Assembly: GCA_026397035.1 (NCBI GenBank)
Contig: JAPLVQ010000154.1
Span: forward strand, 1 to 7,582
Length of the DNA stretch: 7,582 nt
Source of the DNA: Candidatus Iainarchaeum sp.
GTDB lineage: Archaea; Iainarchaeota; Iainarchaeia; Iainarchaeales; JAAZKV01
Direction of reading: 5' to 3'
Each line of letters begins with the position of its first letter. Within the stretch, counting starts at the first letter, position 1. The position numbers and the translations under genes were made by a program. Below the pieces are notes generated by a model. The model saw only the letters and a program-made list of their open reading frames with translations, did no database searches and had not been told where the DNA came from. Shown here one piece after another: positions 5,577 to 7,582 of this stretch.

Positions 5577-5596
5577 AGCTAAGTAACTCATTCTAA

Positions 5597-5606
5597 CTAT
5601 TTATGC
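5597..5606 (-). promoter_or_regulatory. TATA box of the basic protein gene, decides its start
   Basis: GCATAAATAG on the minus strand has its ATAAATA core (5598-5604) centred 25 bases before the ATG at 5576 but only 10 before the ATG at 5591. A leaderless transcript would therefore begin at the second Met. Confidence 0.5.
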
Positions 5607-5675
5607 TTTTTCCCCCGAGACAAAGTTTTGTTTGAAATAATATCCATTTTTTGCTGTTTGGTTGTCCTGTTGTAG

Positions 5676-5684
5676 TTTTATTAA
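5676..5684 (+). promoter_or_regulatory. TATA-like element before nre
   Basis: TTTTATTAA is centred 17 bases before the ATG at 5697. That is too close for a leaderless start there and predicts initiation near 5705. The next in-frame ATG is at 5730. Either this box is not the one used, or translation begins at the second Met. Confidence 0.35.
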
Positions 5685-5696
5685 TTTGAATAGTGT

Positions 5697-6854
5697 ATGA
5701 ATTTTTCTCAGTCAAGGATTGTTTCTTCAATGGTTGGGACTGATTTTATCGGGGCTTCTCCTCCTGGTTTTTTTGTTTCTTGGAAGAGTTATCCAAAAGT
5801 TGCTGTTGCTCCGCTTTCTGCTCTTCCCAGCGAGGTTTCTGAGATTAGTGATTTGCCGGAAAAGTGGTATGGTTTATCGCAGGAGAAAATAATTTCTTTT
5901 AGAGAGTCTCTTCTTCGTTCATATAAAACAATGCCTGTTTCTTTAGCATCAAACCCAGATTATGAGCTTTTGGATTTTCAGGAGATTGCGATGTCTTCAA
6001 ATATTTTTGAGCTTGAAGTTAAGTTAAAAGAAAAACCGCGTCTTGAGACTTCTTTTGATTCTTTCTCTGCCCCTCTTGGTCCTAGTGCTAAACTTGATAA
6101 GGTTCAATTAATAGAGAACCCGAGAGTTCCAAAGGAATTAGATTATTACACCAGCGATACTGACGTAAAATCCAACACCGCGTTAATTGATTTATTCAAA
6201 AAAGGTTTTCCAGTCTCAACTCTTGCCAAGGTTCTTTCAAGCGGTGCGCTTGGAGTGAAGAAGAATAGAAAAATTGTTCCGACTAGGTGGAGTATTACAG
6301 CGGTTGATTCGAATATTTCAAAATATTTTATTGAGGAAAAGATTTCTCAGAATAAGGTTCTTGATTCGTTTAATCTTTTTCATTCAAAATATTTGGATAA
6401 TGATTTTTGGGTTTTGTTGATGCCTTATCCTTGGTCTTTTGAGCAGATTGAGTGCTGGCTTCCAGGAGGTGTTTGGACTAAAGAAGCATCAAATTATAAT
6501 ATTCTTTCGGATTCAGAATTAAATTCAGGATTAAAGGGTTATCCTGACGAGACTGAAGGAGCGTATTTTGCTTCGCGTCTCGCTGTGGCAGAGTATTTAG
6601 TTGATAAGAATTTGAATGCTGCAGCAATTATTTTTAGGGAGATTGGAAAGGATTACGCTGTACCTCTTGGAGTTTGGCAAATAAGAGAAAATGTAAGAGC
6701 AGCGTTAAAAGAACCTGCGCTTTCTTTTTCAAATTTTGATCTCGCGCTTGACTTCTTATCAAAAAAGCTTACAGTTCCTATTGAGCAGTACAAAAAGAAG
6801 TCTGCGCTCATTAGTCATTTCAAGTCCCAGACAAGGTTAAGCCAGTGGTTTTAG
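5697..6854 (+). CDS. nreA: Nre-family DNA repair protein with C-terminal PCNA-binding motif
   Basis: Nre proteins are archaeal DNA repair factors; loss of NreA in Haloferax sensitises cells to DNA damage such as mitomycin C, and it works with the PCNA clamp. The 385 residues show the family landmarks in order: FIGASPPGFFV with YPKVAVAPL (17-40), DLPEKWYGLSQEKIISFRESL (52-72), GVKKNRKIVPTRWSITAVDS (186-205), FWVLLMPYPWSFEQIECWLP (237-256), GYPDETEGAYFASRLAVAEY (281-300) and PLGVWQIRENVRAAL (323-337). The protein ends QTRLSQWF (378-385), a PIP-box of the Q-x-x-L-x-x-aromatic-aromatic type at the very C-terminus. The cysteine cluster that many family members carry before the SPP motif is missing; no Cys occurs in the first 250 residues. 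The ATG at 5697 is preceded directly by an in-frame TAG, so it cannot extend upstream; 5730 is an alternative. NreA rather than NreB is inferred from the PIP motif. Confidence 0.92.
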   Translation: MNFSQSRIVSSMVGTDFIGASPPGFFVSWKSYPKVAVAPLSALPSEVSEISDLPEKWYGLSQEKIISFRESLLRSYKTMPVSLASNPDYELLDFQEIAMSSNIFELEVKLKEKPRLETSFDSFSAPLGPSAKLDKVQLIENPRVPKELDYYTSDTDVKSNTALIDLFKKGFPVSTLAKVLSSGALGVKKNRKIVPTRWSITAVDSNISKYFIEEKISQNKVLDSFNLFHSKYLDNDFWVLLMPYPWSFEQIECWLPGGVWTKEASNYNILSDSELNSGLKGYPDETEGAYFASRLAVAEYLVDKNLNAAAIIFREIGKDYAVPLGVWQIRENVRAALKEPALSFSNFDLALDFLSKKLTVPIEQYKKKSALISHFKSQTRLSQWF

Positions 6855-6917
6855 ATTTTTTGTTTTGAATGAATGGGTTTTTGTTCTTTTCCATTCACAG
6901 TACATTTTGGTTTTTCT

Positions 6918-7376
6918 ATGAAACTGGCAACTCTTTGTTACGTTAGAAAAGATAATAAGACTTTGATGATTCATCGTGTAAAAAAGCAGAATGATCTTCA
7001 CGAGGGTAAATATAATGGGCTTGGAGGAAAGCTTGAGGCTGGCGAGTCTCCTGAGGATTGTGTAAAAAGGGAAGTTTTGGAAGAATCAGGGCTTAAAATA
7101 AAGAATCCTCATTTATGGGGTCTTTTGACCTTTGCAAATTTCAAGGGCGAGGATTGGTATGTTTTTGTTTTCATAGCAAAAGAATTCAGCGGGGAGTTAA
7201 TTGATTCAAATGAAGGCAATCTTCACTGGATTGATAATGACAAAATTCTTTTGCTTCCGTTAAATGAGGACGATCAGTACTTTGTTCCTTTGCTTGAAGA
7301 AAAAGGCTTTTTTTCGGCAAAATTCATCTATGAAGGGAATAAGATTTTGAGTTATGAAATCTTTAAATATAAGTGA
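6918..7376 (+). CDS. MTH1-like Nudix hydrolase (probable 8-oxo-dGTP diphosphatase)
   Basis: Nudix enzymes of the MutT/MTH1 type hydrolyse oxidised purine nucleoside triphosphates, so that 8-oxo-dGTP is not built into DNA. The 152 residues start MKLATLCYVRKDNKTLMIHR. A complete Nudix box spans 37-59: G37, E43, R51-E52, E55-E56 and G58, with the metal-binding glutamates present. Before it, KKQNDLHEGKYNGLGGK matches the MTH1/YtkD pattern. At the C-terminal end, PLNEDDQYFVPLLEEKGFF (114-132) aligns with the MTH1 segment in which two adjacent Asp bind the purine (here D118 and D119), but the stacking Trp of human MTH1 is replaced by Asn (N116). A conserved ending, FIYEGNKILSYEIF, follows. The start at 6918 is chosen over 6873 because the extra 15 residues (MGFCSFPFTVHFGFS) are not family-like. 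It begins 63 bases after nre without an obvious TATA box, so cotranscription with nre is likely. Confidence 0.88.
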   Translation: MKLATLCYVRKDNKTLMIHRVKKQNDLHEGKYNGLGGKLEAGESPEDCVKREVLEESGLKIKNPHLWGLLTFANFKGEDWYVFVFIAKEFSGELIDSNEGNLHWIDNDKILLLPLNEDDQYFVPLLEEKGFFSAKFIYEGNKILSYEIFKYK

Positions 7377-7453
7377 ATTGTTTGTTTCCAGAACTATTTC
7401 AGCCAAGTCTTTCACAATAGTCAGTCATTTTGCTTTCTTACTTGTACCGTAGC

Positions 7454-7497
7454 CGGACTTTTGTCCGCTTTTGTATGCCACACATTTGTCCGCTTTT
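7454..7497. repeat. Hairpin plus two 13-bp direct repeats, candidate IS end
   Basis: TTTGTCCGCTTTT occurs at 7460-7472 and 7485-7497, 25 bases apart. The first copy overlaps a small hairpin, CGGAC-TTTT-GTCCG (7454-7467). They lie directly downstream of the stop codon of the partial transposase on the minus strand, where the end of an insertion sequence with transposase-binding sites would be expected. No partner end is visible in the window. Confidence 0.45.
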
Positions 7498-7503
7498 CAA
7501 ATA

Positions 7504-7582
7504 TCATTTTCGCTTCTTGTTATAATACTTTTTGTTGAAGTAAATCACAGCTGGCGTTTGCCAGCCATGAATTTCCTGTTTG
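7504..7582 (-). CDS. C-terminal end of a probable integrase-core transposase (partial)
   Basis: The minus-strand frame entering at the right edge encodes 25 residues, KQEIHGWQTPAVIYFNKKYY then NKKRK and TGA (7504-7506). The H-x-W-x-TP-A-x-x-Y-F pattern resembles the ends of rve-type transposases (IS3, IS481 or IS30 groups), where a conserved TPAEVY-like motif precedes a basic tail. It is unrelated to the transposase at the left edge. The gene is cut by the window, so intactness cannot be judged. A 6-bp-stem hairpin, GCTGGC-GTTT-GCCAGC, lies inside the coding sequence (7550-7565). Confidence 0.5.
   Translation of the reverse strand, partial: KQEIHGWQTPAVIYFNKKYYNKKRK

Larger units (their letters stand above)
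7454..7582. mobile_element. End of a second insertion sequence running off the right edge
   Basis: The partial transposase and the repeats after its stop codon suggest that an insertion sequence begins near 7454 and continues to the right. The stretch 7377-7453 between the Nudix gene and this point shows no gene in either strand. The boundary is inferred from the repeats and not from a target-site duplication. Confidence 0.4.

Noticed and set aside
7377..7453. Small gene or RNA after the Nudix gene
   Set aside because: No open frame with a start, no stable structure and no promoter could be seen.

Overview
The window is most likely from an archaeon, and a small-genome DPANN-type lineage (Woesearchaeota/Pacearchaeota-like) is a reasonable guess. 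The evidence is an Nre-family DNA repair protein (essentially archaeal), a small DUF2080-like transposon protein typical of archaeal elements, an AT-rich base composition, and archaeal TATA boxes about 25-28 bases before several start codons, which implies leaderless mRNAs. No rRNA, tRNA or CRISPR array was seen.

Layout. At the left edge (1-99) is the tail of an unidentified plus-strand gene. It runs into a transposon remnant: a transposase on the minus strand (82-765), cut short after its first half, and a divergent 54-residue transposon-associated gene (818-982). The two share a 52-base promoter region holding one symmetrical TATA box and a perfect inverted repeat. Next are a threonyl-tRNA synthetase (1062-2798, minus) with a bacterial-type editing domain but no TGS domain, and a SAM-dependent methyltransferase (2934-3611, minus). 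A plus-strand gene of unknown function (3760-4425) converges on a small Cys/His-rich protein gene (4473-4877, minus). Upstream of that lies a very basic helical protein gene (5019-5576, minus).

The basic protein gene is divergent from a plus-strand pair: nre (5697-6854), whose product ends in a PCNA-binding-type motif, and an MTH1-like Nudix hydrolase (6918-7376). Together the pair looks like a genome-maintenance unit, with DNA repair at the clamp next to clean-up of the nucleotide pool. At the right edge (7454-7582) are repeats and the last 25 residues of what looks like a second, different transposase on the minus strand. The chromosomal genes are therefore bracketed by two mobile-element remnants.

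No complete new defence or mobile system is evident. The most unusual points are the two-way TATA box of the transposon, the architecture of the synthetase, the reduced Nre protein, and three unassigned proteins (221, 134 and 185 residues).
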